NCBI RefSeq assembly: GCF_000002995.4
Contig: NW_025062476.1
Location: forward strand, 3,281,001-3,345,000
Direction of reading: 5' to 3'
DNA length: 64,000 nucleotides
Source of the DNA: Brugia malayi
Lineage: Eukaryota; Nematoda; Chromadorea; Rhabditida; Onchocercidae
The notes beneath the pieces are model-generated. The model was not told the origin of the DNA. It saw nothing but the letters and a program-made list of their open reading frames with translations, and ran no database searches. This document shows positions 48,789 to 61,977 of this stretch, piece by piece. Within the stretch, counting starts at the first letter, position 1. Each line of letters opens with the position of its first letter. Position numbers and translations under genes: made by a program.

Positions 48789-51540
48789 ATTCCATGAATT
48801 AATCAAATTCACCGTTCTTCACAACAAAAAGACTTAACAATGACTTACTTGAATAATGCATTTAATGTTAAAAACTTTTTTTTTCCAATAATTGCACTAA
48901 TATTTACATAATTGATTCAGTTATTATGTGCAAACATTATCAGTGATATGATAACAATAATGATAAAATTATTCATACAAGATCAATTCATGATAACGAA
49001 TCTGGGAACATATATATCTGAATCATAACAGTGTCATCAATGTAGTAATTATGTAATTAAAATAAAAAATGTAATTATGTGAAAAAAAAAAAGATTATGT
49101 AATATCATTCTGAATGCATTTGAATATGAAATTAAATAAATTAATAGAAATTAATATATTTATAAATAATAAAAGTGTAAAATTGCATTTGAATACATTT
49201 TACATATACAATTAATTAATTTTTCAACTAGTTTACCGCGGCTAATCATTAATTAATTGCGAGAATGATAAATTATTATCACTAATAGTTGTAAATGAAT
49301 TATTAATTAGTTGTTAAAAAATTTTCCATACACAAATCACATAGATATTGTAATTAAATGGGAATAGGAAATAATTGAGAATAACGTAAATGGGCGCCAC
49401 TGTGACATTATTACTTTGATCAAACACTTTTTTTTTTCCTATACATCAAGAATTATTCAATAATGATTGCAATTTCCTATCGAATTTCACAAATGATTTC
49501 AAATTTAATATATATTATATGAGGTCATTGAATTATTATCAAAAATTATAAAATTTTATTTCCATTCTGAAAAATTTTTTTCTGTTTTCAATTCTTCTGC
49601 CAAGGCCTAAAGAGAATATTTTATTCATTAATCTTTTTGTGGTTTTTAATTTCCGATTACAATCTATCTAATTTCATTTGCAAATTTTTTTTCATTTATT
49701 ATCTCACATACTAAAATCCTTTGCTAATCCTAGTAATTTCGTTTTTCTTTTTCCTTTTTTTTTTTTTAATAATCATTTAAAAATTAAAAATATTTCAATA
49801 TAATAGCTACCTCACTTTTTCTCTTTACCGATTACCGATCGTTTTACATATATTAATTAGCATTTAGATATTTTCTTGGCATAGCTGTTCAATGGTTAAT
49901 GGTATAACTTTGCAGAATTAGTTGCGATATTTAACAATTAAGGAAAATATAATTAAATTTTTTCATTTATTATTTAGGAATCGTTGTGACAAGTCATCAC
50001 GACAAATTCAACTTTCACTTTTAGCATTCAAATATAGAACTAGATTTCTCAATGATTTATCAAAATACTGTGAATGATGATGATGATCTGTTTCGAACAT
50101 GATTGATTAATCAAAGACACAGATATCAATTACTTTCAAAAGATATCATTAACAATCAACTTTATCATTTCAATTTTCTGTCAACTCACTTTTCTGCTCT
50201 GCAAATCAATAATTTTTTTTTCAAATACTGAAAATTGGATGCAAATTACATGATTGATTCCATTGGAATATTTAAGAAATTAATGAATCAAAAGAAATCA
50301 AAGTAAATCAATGTTCCATCTGTTAAATCCTTTTTATTTCTCAAATATTTTTATTTTTGTATTTGATGAGAATAGCAATTTATGTTGTAAAGATAAGTTT
50401 GTTTACATATTGGCAATATATTTATGGTTCACTTTCAATGAACTACCATCGCACTTCAACACAAAATGAATTTGTTTACAGTTCTTGTGGCATCCTCAAC
50501 TGAACTCTATGATTTTGTGATATGCTTCATCTGAACTGTTTGTCAAACTTATGCATAATTTATAAATAGTATTCAAATTTTGCAAATACATATGGTTGAG
50601 TAGTATTTATCATTTCCTTCAATATTTCATTTATCGCCAATTAATGATAGACAGTAAAGTTAAAGGATGAAATGTGGTACTACAATATTCCACAAAAGCA
50701 AAAATTGAAAAGGAAGTAAAAAATTTAAAGTATTCTTATTGTTTATTCAAATTAAGCATATCAACAATTTTTGTGCTTTGTGCTTTCAAACTAGCAACTT
50801 GGAGCATGAAAAGACGACAGATTAACTAATTCTTTTAGGATAGAGCTTCAAGAAGTTTAGTCATACCATTAAATTTGCATAAATCAATGGCTTACAATCT
50901 TTTTCATTTTTTATAGATGGTTTTTATTTTTTTTTTTTTTTTTTCCTGAAATAATTACAATTCTTCCTTTACAACAATAGTAAATTTATTCTGATTAATA
51001 CTGGAAGATGAAAGTAAGTCGATACAATTTAGTATCATTGAGACAACAAATAACAATCTTAGCTTAACTTTAGCTTTGGTTAGGTAAAAGCAAACTGAAA
51101 CAGAACATTTGATGGAAACAATTGCTGGTTGCATTGCTTTGCTAATGATAACTTCAAAATGATCGAAAAGTGGATGAACTGATTATCTCATAAATATTTC
51201 AAAATGATAACACTAAATATAGCATTAAAGATGGTCTTTTATTTCAGTTTGATAAATTTGATAATATTGTAACGTTTGTTTAATGAGTGATAGAAAAGCA
51301 AATTAATTAATGAATGAAGCAGTAATTTCATTAGGGTAATGAAAAAATTTTGGAAACAAAAAGAGAAAATTCCATTTCAATTATAGCAGATGAATTCTTA
51401 AAGTTATAGAAATCATAATGGATAATAATGTAAGTTAATTTTTTGTGAAATATTGAAAAGACCAAAAAAAAGAATCAAATATGGTTAAATTAATATGCCT
51501 TCGTTACTAACAAATGCTAAACAATTATCGGCTTAATCTT

Positions 51541-51561
51541 TCCTTCCTTCCTTCCTTCCTT
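51541..51561. repeat. CCTT tetranucleotide repeat
   Basis: About five consecutive CCTT units. Simple sequence. Confidence 0.75.
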
Positions 51562-52639
51562 CTGTTTTTCCTCCATTTTATAATCCCAAGACTTTTGGTC
51601 TTTTGTGTTTTTTGATCATTACTTCTAATTTCATCTCAATTTGATCGATGATGCATTCATGCAAGAAAATTTTCAACACGAACAATTAATTAAACATTTA
51701 AAATGAGTCACTCATCAAAAAAAAAAATTAAGCTAACATATAGCATAATTTAAACATAAAACAGTGTTAAGAGAAAAGAGAAAAAGTTATAATTTAATCT
51801 TAGTAAAATTATTGATTAATTAATACTATCATTTCATTTTAAATTAATACTTGAATTTAATATTTAATTTAATACTATCATTTAATTACTGTAATAAGTG
51901 AATTAATATCAACTGATCATACCGATCCAACCATTCTCACATTAACATAGAATCGATATCGATCGATATTCGGCTAAACAAAATTATCCCACTCGTTGAT
52001 CCGTTCAGTTTCAAATATATTCCTTGTACCTATCTCTACTCATCCTCAATCAGTCCGTCCATCTTCCTTCTCCTCCATTTCCTTCACTCTCTTATTCTAC
52101 CACTCACTTCAACATGTCATATAACATTCATTCATCTCCCATATAAACAAACTATCACTATCACATCGTTATCACTATTATCATATCACTGTTATCACTT
52201 GATCAATTAACCTTTCAAATATTGCAAATTTTCCCAGTTTTATTCCCTTAAAGTACCCCAAATTCATACCCTTTTCTCTCCCCGCATTCTTCACAAGAAA
52301 TCTTTCTGTTTACCGCAAAATTGACTGAAGCATTTGGCCTTCATTATTTCTTTCTTTCTTCCTTTTTTCTCTTTCCTCTCATTCACACTCATATTTCTTC
52401 ATTCTTTCCGTCTCTTCTCACCGGAACCATACCAAACCGAAATCATTGACAGAATAATAGATTTCATACTACTGCACAGACAGGGACGGAGACACAGAGA
52501 GAGAGGGCAGAGAGAGAGAGCGAGACTGAGAGACACCGAAACCGAAAGCCATCCTCAGTCCGGTTACTCTTTCACCGCCTGTCCGTCCGTTCAAATTGCA
52601 CATATTGTATCAAATCCAATTCTTCATTACCACCATTGA

Positions 52640-52810
52640 ATGTATGTATGTATGTGTGTGTATGTGTATGTGTATACGTGTGTATGTGTATGTATGTGTA
52701 TGTGTATGTGTATACGTATGTATGTGTATGTGTATGTATGTGTATGTGTATGTATGTGTATGTGTATGTATGTGTATGTGTATGTATGTGTATGTGTATG
52801 TGTATACACG
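52640..52810. repeat. TATG/TG compound microsatellite
   Basis: About 170 bases of alternating TATG and TG units, with TATACG interruptions. The open frames on both strands that read Tyr-Val-Cys-Met or Tyr-Thr-His-Ile are repeat artefacts. Alternating purine-pyrimidine sequence of this kind can adopt Z-DNA. Confidence 0.9.
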
Positions 52811-53603
52811 TATTCAGTTTAACTTCTCTTGCTCCCTAAATTTCGAAATCCATCCGCCCTTTAATTTTTCATTTGAAATCAACTATCATCTCACTCTTAG
52901 TCATTTCTTTTCACTTTAAGTAGACAATAACAGAAAGCTTTTTTGTTTGGTTAGAAATTACCAAATTATTGCTAAAATGACTTCTTGATAGCAAAGAAAA
53001 GAAAAAGAAAAATGAAAGGTTTTTACATTTAGCAAGGCAAATTCATTATTAGTAACTGATCCATTCTGATGATATCAGTGCATTTGATTGCAAGATAATC
53101 AAATTTTGGATAATATAGGATTATTTAATATAGCATTTTATAACTTTACGATTTTATAATGTACCCATAATTAGGAGGAGGCTATTCATTGAATGAATAA
53201 TTATTTGAAGATCACATCGTTTGGATAATCTAATCAAAAAGTTGGGTTAAAATTAAACTTCAAATGACTTTTGGTTCGATTTAATTTAGATGAAAATCAG
53301 AGACAGATTACAGAATTAAAAAGTTCGTTAACAAGTGGAAAAAAAAAAATGAAAGACTTTGATATGATTTAAACTCTTAGTTAATTACCAAATTTTCGGA
53401 TTTAAAGATACGGAATACATTCAGAAATGTATGATAGATGGAGAAAGAGAGGGAATTTGTATGGATGAGATAGGAAAGGAATATTAGCAAGTCTTCTCTC
53501 TTGTTTAAGTAGCAATTTGTGAGCAATTTGCTTTTATTTACCATTTTGTGCATTTGTCTTAAAGAAGGTAAGCATAATCGATTTGTACTAAATGTCTTGT
53601 GGA

Positions 53604-53655
53604 AGTACCATTCAAATGACCTTTATTGGTACTAAAAAGAAATTTGAATGGTACT
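53604..53655. repeat. Perfect 14-bp inverted repeat with 24-nt loop
   Basis: AGTACCATTCAAAT (53604-53617) is matched exactly by ATTTGAATGGTACT (53642-53655). It lies about 1 kb upstream of the DNAJC14 start. The stem is short for a microRNA precursor. It could be a small foldback element remnant. Confidence 0.7.
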
Positions 53656-54658
53656 ATGTGATAGTGTTAAGGTTAGTATGTAGGTATAAAAACACCGTGA
53701 TACCACTAAGATGCTTTTATATTGATAGTATCATTTCCCATTCTCATTTCCCTCTTATCAGAACATCTCAGTTGTCAGTTTCACACATTCCTTTCATTTC
53801 GATAAGCTCACAACTGTTTACAGCAGAAAGCATTTACGTTAGATACATTATGCATTTAACAAGACGAACGAAGAGTGGAAATTACATTATAGAGATGAAG
53901 ACAGTTCAGAAATGATAGCTTATCAGAGAGATGATAAAGATTGAGAATATTTGTGGGAAGAACTGTTCTCGAAGTGACAAATGATTGGGATGTGTCTCGA
54001 GAGATGTTCTAATTGAGGAGACGGTAGAAAGCGATAGGAAACATAAGAAGTAGCGCATTGTAATGGATTAATAAGAATATATAAAGCTATTTACGGCTAA
54101 CTATAGCAGAAATTGGTAACGCAAATCAATAATTTTCTGTGATTTAATTTCTTATGTTTGCACGATGTTTATGCTTTTTGCATTGGATGAAGCTAACATA
54201 TGACTGATGTATTCTTGTTTATAATCAGGATAGGATAGTTTATTTTGTGTGAAAGTTTGTTTCACTTTTTCGTTAGAATAGATCTGTTGAAATAGAAAAG
54301 CTAATGTATAATGTTTTAAATTGAAATGTCTATTGAAACAATTCTTCTGGTCATTTCATTTCATCATATTTATCATGTAAGATTTTTTTTTTTTTTTTGT
54401 CCCGTTTTCCTTCATCGCAACGAATTGGGAAATAATTCGTGTGTCGGTTCGTAATTAATTAGTCATCGTGTAATCAGAAAAAAAAAAAAAAATGAATTTA
54501 ACATACTGACTGTTTCGTTGGATTAATTTCAATTATGATTTTGGTTAACAATTTGCAGCATAAATTTATTCTACAAGAGTGCACTACAAACAATAATTCT
54601 GGTTGAAGTGTAATGTGTAATAGTGCAGTACTGAAAATCTATAACTTAAGCTGAAGAA

Positions 54659-57600
54659 ATGGCAAATATGACATCCACTTTAGACGATCAACAGGAACGC
54701 CACTATATTGGTAATCTCTTATGTGAAGAGGATGTTTTTGGGCAGACAAATGGTCACACTATTGGTATGTTGTTTTGGATTGGATTGCTATTGTTAACAA
54801 GAGATTTGCCGAAATTGGAAAATTTAAATCTTACAGCGTTTGGAATCTTTTTTGTTTTCTTTTTCAAATTTCACAAATTTTTGACCTTGTGATATATATA
54901 CTTCTGTGACCTCTTTTAATTGATTTCATAACCTTCTGTCAAAGTTCAAATAAAAAAAAAAGCTTGTATTCTGGGAAGTACACTGCATCGTAGTAAAGTA
55001 GAAATAAGACTGACATTTCAAATTCTTATCATTTTTGAATTGAACGTTTTAGCTACTGATTTGCAGTTATGATTCCAGTGTTCCTGTTTCTGAATATTTG
55101 GTTTTCCAGAAACAAGTGGAAGCGGTAGTGTACCATCCGGAAATGTATTACCAAGTTCCGGTCCAATTGGCCCGACTCCAAACCGCACCTTCTGGCCAGA
55201 ACCACCACCGCCGTATAGTCCATGTTCTATTGGCTCACCACACTGGACATCATCTGGTCAAAGTGCTGGACTATTGGCTCCACCACCAGTTGCCGTACCT
55301 TATGGCCAAACACCCACTGCAACAGCTGTAACGCGCACTGATTTTTATCAATCATCTTTTGGAAGGGTTCATTTTTCATCTATTTTGAAGTCGCTAATTT
55401 CCAGAATTTTTGATTTTCATATGTGAAAGCGATTGATTGAATTATATAGTATGTTTTCAAGTGTTAAGTTATTTTTAAGAGTGTTAACATTCTTTCTGGT
55501 TAACTTTTCGTATCAGTTTGTTAAGCATGACGAGTGGGATAATGTACCAAGTGCAACTATGGATGCATACATGTCGACTGGAATGCCATATTCTTCTCAC
55601 CGAACGGTATCGGTATGGTTCCTTGTAATTTTTTTTATTACTTTCATGTATTTTGAAATCGCTCGGTTATGCCTGAAATTTATTCAAATCTTTTATCAAG
55701 TGGCATTATTTCTCGCTGTTTTATCAATTTGTTTCCAATCATAAATTTATGTGAGGGCTGAAATTACAGCCTTTTTGCAGATTTTGAAGTCACTTATGGC
55801 ACCCAATAGTACTTTGGATAAAATGCAACAACATCATTATCAAAATATGTACCGACATCACCAGCAGCATCTTGGGAATTCTCCAGTTGATCCACGAATT
55901 TTTGCAACTCCTCCACCACGTGTTTATTCTAACGTCGGTGAAAGTGGCGTAGTGCATATTGATTCATACTTACCACAACATGTACCACCGAAGGGGATTA
56001 AAAAGACAACAAGTAGTTCGATGTAAGTAAATTTTTCATTTGTATCCGTGGAATATGATTTGTACAGTTCTAATTTCTGTATTGCTGAATTCTCTGCTAA
56101 CTTTCTCTGTGGATGTAAAAGAAAGTTTCCTAATAACGGAAAGTTTTCTGATAATTCAACCATAATCATGAATATGCGCAGTATAAAGAAATATTTATTA
56201 ACCTCTATGAACTTTTCACTTATTTTTAGTTTCAATCATATTATAATTCCTCAACTTAATGAGCATAATTTCAGAGAAGATGTTTCTTCAAGCTTGTTTT
56301 TACCGGAAGCAGCTAAAAGTGTGGTTCTACCACTGAGTAAAAGCTATCGCGACGCTGCTTCCAAGAAAGAGCATGTTGTGTCAAGTTCAGCACTTTCCTC
56401 TTTTGTATCAAGTCCACCAGCGTCTGTACGTCATACTTCATCTGTTTTTTCAGGTATTAAAATATCTTAATGTCACTCGAGGTTTAAAAGATTGACTATT
56501 CTATCCTATGTACCTGTCATATGAAGTTATTTAATGATGTCTTTTACAAGACAGATGTCTTATAATTATATTTTTATTAGTTGTTGCAGTAAGCAGAACT
56601 TAGCCAGTATTCAATGAAATCAGAATTGGTGGTGCATTTTTGTTCATATAATTAATTTAGGAGGAAAGGATGATGATAATCAAACTTCAAAAAGTATAGC
56701 ATCAGCACACGCCACCAATAGTAATCACCAATCGATTGATGAAACCTCAGTTGTGGTATCGTCTTGTACCGTGAGTGATGTTTACAACGAACCGAATGAA
56801 GGAACTGTCCATCTCAAAAACAAAGTTGCGACTAAGAAAGGTATAATTATTATTCAACGAGAGGAATTAAGTGTGTTCAAGAATAATTTAAATTTATTAA
56901 CAGGATGTGATCGTATGAAGAAAAAGGCTGATTATGAATTCCAAAAAATCACTCATAAGAAAAACAAAGGTGTCAAAAGCAACAAAAATGATCAAGTGAT
57001 CACTGATGAAGATGGTGAGCTCTTCATCAATGCAGTCGTATGGGTCTTATCTGTTAATAGTATATTCGTTAATATTAGTTTATTACTAATAATTGTTTAA
57101 TAAATGACTTACTTAAAATAGTAAATTTGCATAATGATATCTCAAAACATAGGAAAATCCTTCTATTTTTAATAGTAGGTTGAACATTATATCGGGGTTT
57201 AATAAGAATATTTTTGGGTAAGTAATTTCTGAATATCTGATGGCTTCAGTCACCCGTATTTGAATAAAATTTGCTGATTCTCATCATTTATTCCTAGATA
57301 TCGGATAAGTTCATTTTATAAACATACCAGCGGTTGCGTGATCATTGTAGGGCTAGCCGGTAATCAGGCTGTGGATGCTTCCAGTCGTTTTGATGTTTTA
57401 CAGTCTCTTGGAACACAAGCTACAAATACAGTTCTACGTCGCGTCACGCGTCGATCTTTGTCATCAGTGGTTGTTCATCACGAATCATCGGTGGATGTAA
57501 CTGCAACAAAACCAAAAATTGGTGATGTTTCACTGGATGTGTTTTTTTTACACTGTTATTTCCATTATCAAAACGTAACTTTTAATGTAGCTTAATTAGT

Positions 57601-60600
57601 TCTGATTATGGTTGTTGTGCTGGGTTGCATGAGAGGAAAGCGGGAAATTGGTAAACACATGCTTAACCATTTTTCTCTTAGAAAATGTTGATGAAAATTT
57701 AGGTAATAAATAGCAAGATTTTCTCAGTACTGATTAGAATTACGGACCAACTCTTGACTTTTCTTTTGTTACTGAAATTAAAAATTATAAATCATAAATA
57801 TAGAACTATAAGTACAAATCACTGATGTTTACTTTGAATATCATTATTATTAGCTAGTTTTCATTTCTTTGTCAGCTAATTATATACTTGAAACACTTTT
57901 TGACAGTGATATGGATGAACAGATAATTTGGACTGCGTTACATTTATGCTTAATACTAATTTGCAGAAAATACAGAAAAGATTGATAAAGACAGCAGCAC
58001 ACTAACTGAGACTAAAACTAAGGAATTCAGTCAAAATGGAATTAAATCTTCAGGCTTCTCTTCAGCTCAGCGTAATGGTAGATTATATTTTTGTTTTCAC
58101 TGGTCTTGTCAATTTTCATTGTATATGGCTTCGTAGGAAAATTTGGTGATCATTTCTGAATTGGAAAAAATAGCTTCGTACTTTTTTTTTTTTTTTTTTA
58201 TATCTAAATTTTTTTTACTATATCTAAGGATTACTATATCTAAATTCATTTGTTTTGTTTTGTCATTTTTTTTATAGTAAACCTTCAAGCTGTTGTGCAG
58301 AATGTGCATAATAATTTATATGGAAAGAAAAGAATCTAATAATAGTTTTTTCTCAGTATTCAAAAAAATGATTGGCGCTCGTCGTGATCTGAATACACAG
58401 TCATTGATTGATTCTGCGAGATGCGGCCGAAAACAGCGTAATTCTATTAGAAAGCGTCAAAACAGCATAGCAGACTATATAAGTACGTTTTGAATTTATG
58501 TTTTGAGTTTTATCACATACATTTCTCCTCCCTTTTCAAAATTTTACCTTGTGTTAATTCATAATTTCATATCGTTTCTATACGAAATTTTAGATATAAT
58601 GATAGCGCTTGTATTTTCTATCATCAAACATGCTTTTCAATGGATTATGGATCTTTTGTCAGATATATCGTTGCAGCTGTTGGATATCACTCTTTATACG
58701 TATGTAATAACTCATTAATAAAAGTTGCACTGTAAGAAAAGGAATTTTTATATAGTCATCATTACATAATTTTTTTTTAATGAGTTAAAAAGATTTAGCA
58801 GTGGATTATTCAGAGAGTAGCTATTAGAAAACATTTTATAGTGAAGCCAATTTAAAACTCAGATGAAGAGTTCTTTAAACTGAGCATTTATATTTAAGAG
58901 ATTAAAACAATTTAATCATGCTCAGTTGTGCTCTATTTATTTTGTACTTTTTAATAGCACACGTCTTGCAGAGAGAAAGAGGGTGGAGGAAGGATGCAAG
59001 AAATGAATGAAAAACAATTTCAGGTTTTTGAAAAATCACAAATTTTTTTATAAATTAGCACTAACTTAAAATTTATGTTTAAGAATTATCGCTGGTTACA
59101 CTAGTATTGTTCTCAACATCCAACTATGCTGGTATTCCATGTTGGATGCTCAGAGGTAATTTTTTGCATATAGATTCGTTGTTTGCGTTTCATTATTTTG
59201 TTAAGATTACTTTTATTTGAATTTAAATAATGAGTAATGAGCTTGATTATCAGTGATCATAAGTAACTGATTTTAAACTCATAGCTTCGTTTCAGATTTT
59301 TATGTATTTACGAGATGGATGGTCCTTAGAACACACTACAAAGACGTAGAAATCTTTTAAGTAAATGATTAGGTATTTATATATTTATATTCTAATGTAA
59401 GTTTTAAATTTAAAATAACTTATTAGTTCAGACAGATTTATATTCGTAATTTTTTGAACAGAAAATGCTGGGAAAATATTCGTTTGTTCAACGTAAAAAG
59501 AATGTGGACGAATAAGAAAAAAGTTGTCGAGTGGGGTCTAAATGAAAATATTCAGTTGCCGGTAACAGGTTCATTTTGTAGTTTTTGTTTTTTGTTAAAG
59601 TCATGATTGCATTTCGACAGTTGTCATCCTAACATTTTCTTTAAGTTTGCTTAGTTTCCTATATATATCTTTGACATTTTTGATAATAAATCAAAAATGT
59701 AGTATTGTTGGAAATTTTTTTTACCATTTTGAAAAATTTTTTAACCATTTCTTCTATTTATATTATTTAGCAACTATTTTAAGGCGAAGAAGCAATGGAA
59801 CGGATTTTGAAATGTCGTGGGCGTGATGCATATATGGTGCTAGGTTTAAGGGCTGACTGTAAAGATGATGATATTAAGCGATATTATAAAAAGCAAGCCG
59901 TTCTAGTGCATCCTGATAAGGTTTTATTTTTAATTCGCATATCTACATATACATGTAAGCATTTCACATATAAGTGAAATGCATCTACAAATTCAATGTG
60001 GTGCATATTTGTTAAATTCGATTTAGCTAGAGTGTGGTGATATTTCATATTTATGATAATTAGATCGATATTATTTTTAGTGTTTACTAGAAATTTGTAT
60101 TAGATAATTGATGATTTTTACAGAACCGTTTAAGTGGAGCAGATGAAGCTTTCAAGATTCTTTCGAGAGCTTTCGATGCAATTGGTACACCAGATGTTCG
60201 GAACAAATATAATATTGCTAATTTACATAAAAATCCGCTGGTAAAGATGTATTGTCAATATATATATATATATATATTGCTATTTGTATTACTATATTAT
60301 GTTAAGAATGGTTTTTCTGAACATCTTGTTTGGCTTAGGTAGATAAAAAAAATTTATCTTATTGCGCCATTTGTTTAAGGTTTACAAAAATAAATTACAA
60401 AATAAATTTTTTTTATCCTGAAATCAGTCACATAATTCAATGCAAACAAACTATATCATTTTGCTGCAAACAGAAATTATTAGAAATTGTTGTTAATTTT
60501 TTTAAACGACATGTTTTGGAATTATGTTTTAAGATTTTTTGATCTTTTACAGCACAAGGAAATGGAAGAATTATGGGAGCGTTTACGTGAAAAGATGAAT

Positions 60601-61977
60601 GAGGCGCGGAATGCTATGTACTGCGACTGTGGTAATAAGCATACACGTATACCACTAGAAAGTATTCGAGCTTCAGAAGCTCGATACTGTAAGAAATGTA
60701 AACTTCGTCATCCTGCTAAACATGTATGGTTTCCTGTATCTTTTGATTTATATATATCTCAAATGATTGATGGGTAAATCAAAGCAAGTTGTAACATGAT
60801 ACCGTTTTTAACTGTATGATTGTGCTGAAGTGCACTCACCAAAATATGGAACCTTAGATATGGCCCATCATGTTTATAGCTCTGGTTATTATTTGTGTTT
60901 GTTTCTGAGAATATGTGTAGGGTCATCATGTTTATAAAATATCATATTTCAGAATGATATTTGGGCAGAAACTCGTTTCGGTGGCTTTATTTGGATCTAT
61001 TATGCATGTTTGGATGGCGTAATCTATGATATTACTCAGTGGGCTACTTGTCCGGTATTCCTTTTTTCAATTCTTTAACTCTTAAATGTCAAATAAACAA
61101 GGAATTTTTGTCCCAAATATTTTCTTAAAAACTTGAATAAGTTTTTTTTTTTTTTTTTTGGTTATGACGACTTTTTAATAATGGTTATGCTGAGTGGAGT
61201 AGAAAGTCTAGTTCAATAGAAGATCTAGAGCAGCCATGACTTTTATTTATTGATCTAAAGATCGATTTGCAACAATTCTGATAATTTAAATGGTGTATTG
61301 TGTTATCTTTATGACATTCTCTTTCAGAGTAATCACTTGAAACATATGAAAGCTAACAGTCATTTGGTGCAATATCGTTTAGTGACAACGACCGGGCCAT
61401 CAATAAATAAAAACCCGTCGAGACAGACTAAAACTGGGTATATTTCTTTCAAGTTTTCAAACTTAATACTTCGAACGAGAGAGCAATAGATGTCGGTCAG
61501 ATTCAAGAACAACGCTATATAAATATTCTGTAGATTTTTAGAGAATGGGAAATGTGACACTACGTGCTAAATTGACTGAGATAAAGATGAAAATTAGCTC
61601 CGCTAATGGATAGCAATAATTAAGCTTCAAATGCTCATAATGAGGAAGACAAAATGATTCTACCGTTCACTACTTATTCTGTTATAAGGTTGTCATGCAA
61701 TTGCACCGAGGATGTAACAGAAATCGTTGCATCTTGTTTGTTTTTATTGTTTCATATCTTATTCTTAGTAGTTTGCAGACAGGGAAGACATGAGTACGAT
61801 GACTTGTGCTGTTATAATCGAGGAGCACCGGACAATGATAGTTGTACTTGCTCGATATCGCTTGGTTACGGTGCTCCGGCTACAGCATCACAGCAAGCAT
61901 CCTATCGTCCACCGGATAGGAACCCGTTGAACGGTGATCGACCGCGTCGCGCTGGGAGACGTCGAAGGCAGCGCTAA
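54659..61977 (+). CDS. DNAJC14: DNAJC14-type J-domain membrane chaperone
   Basis: An ER-membrane Hsp40 co-chaperone of the DNAJC14 (DRiP78/Jiv) family, about 925 residues. Exons: 54659-54764, 55110-55366, 55517-55612, 55781-56022, 56275-56453, 56661-56840, 56904-57014, 57351-57521, 57967-58077, 58357-58482, 58594-58699, 59084-59155, 59296-59345, 59436-59568, 59784-59920, 60124-60240, 60553-60723, 60953-61054, 61328-61437, 61779-61977. The N-terminal half is Pro/Ser/Gln-rich and low in order, then Lys-rich. Hydrophobic segments lie in the exons at 58594-59155. The J domain (59784-60240) has [19 protein letters not shown] (HPD near residue 690) and [12 protein letters not shown]. After it comes the Jiv90-like region: [39 protein letters not shown] and [12 protein letters not shown], closely like human DNAJC14. 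The C-terminus is Arg-rich ([10 protein letters not shown]). One junction, 58699 to 59084, does not agree in phase, so a small exon or boundary is missing there. AATAAA follows at 62168. Confidence 0.88.

Larger units (their letters stand above)
48789..54658. other. Divergent intergenic region between the BAR-like and DNAJC14 genes
   Basis: About 5.9 kb between two genes transcribed away from each other, so it holds both promoters. It contains poly-A/T tracts, a CCTT repeat (51541-51561), a GA-rich stretch (about 52480-52550), a TATG/TG microsatellite (52640-52810) and a perfect hairpin (53604-53655). A 107-codon open frame at 53592-53915 includes the hairpin and looks fortuitous. I find no supportable gene. 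Confidence 0.55.

Noticed and set aside
52596..52919. Several overlapping open frames rich in Tyr, Val, Cys and Met or Thr and His
   Set aside because: They are translations of the TATG/TG microsatellite in different frames.
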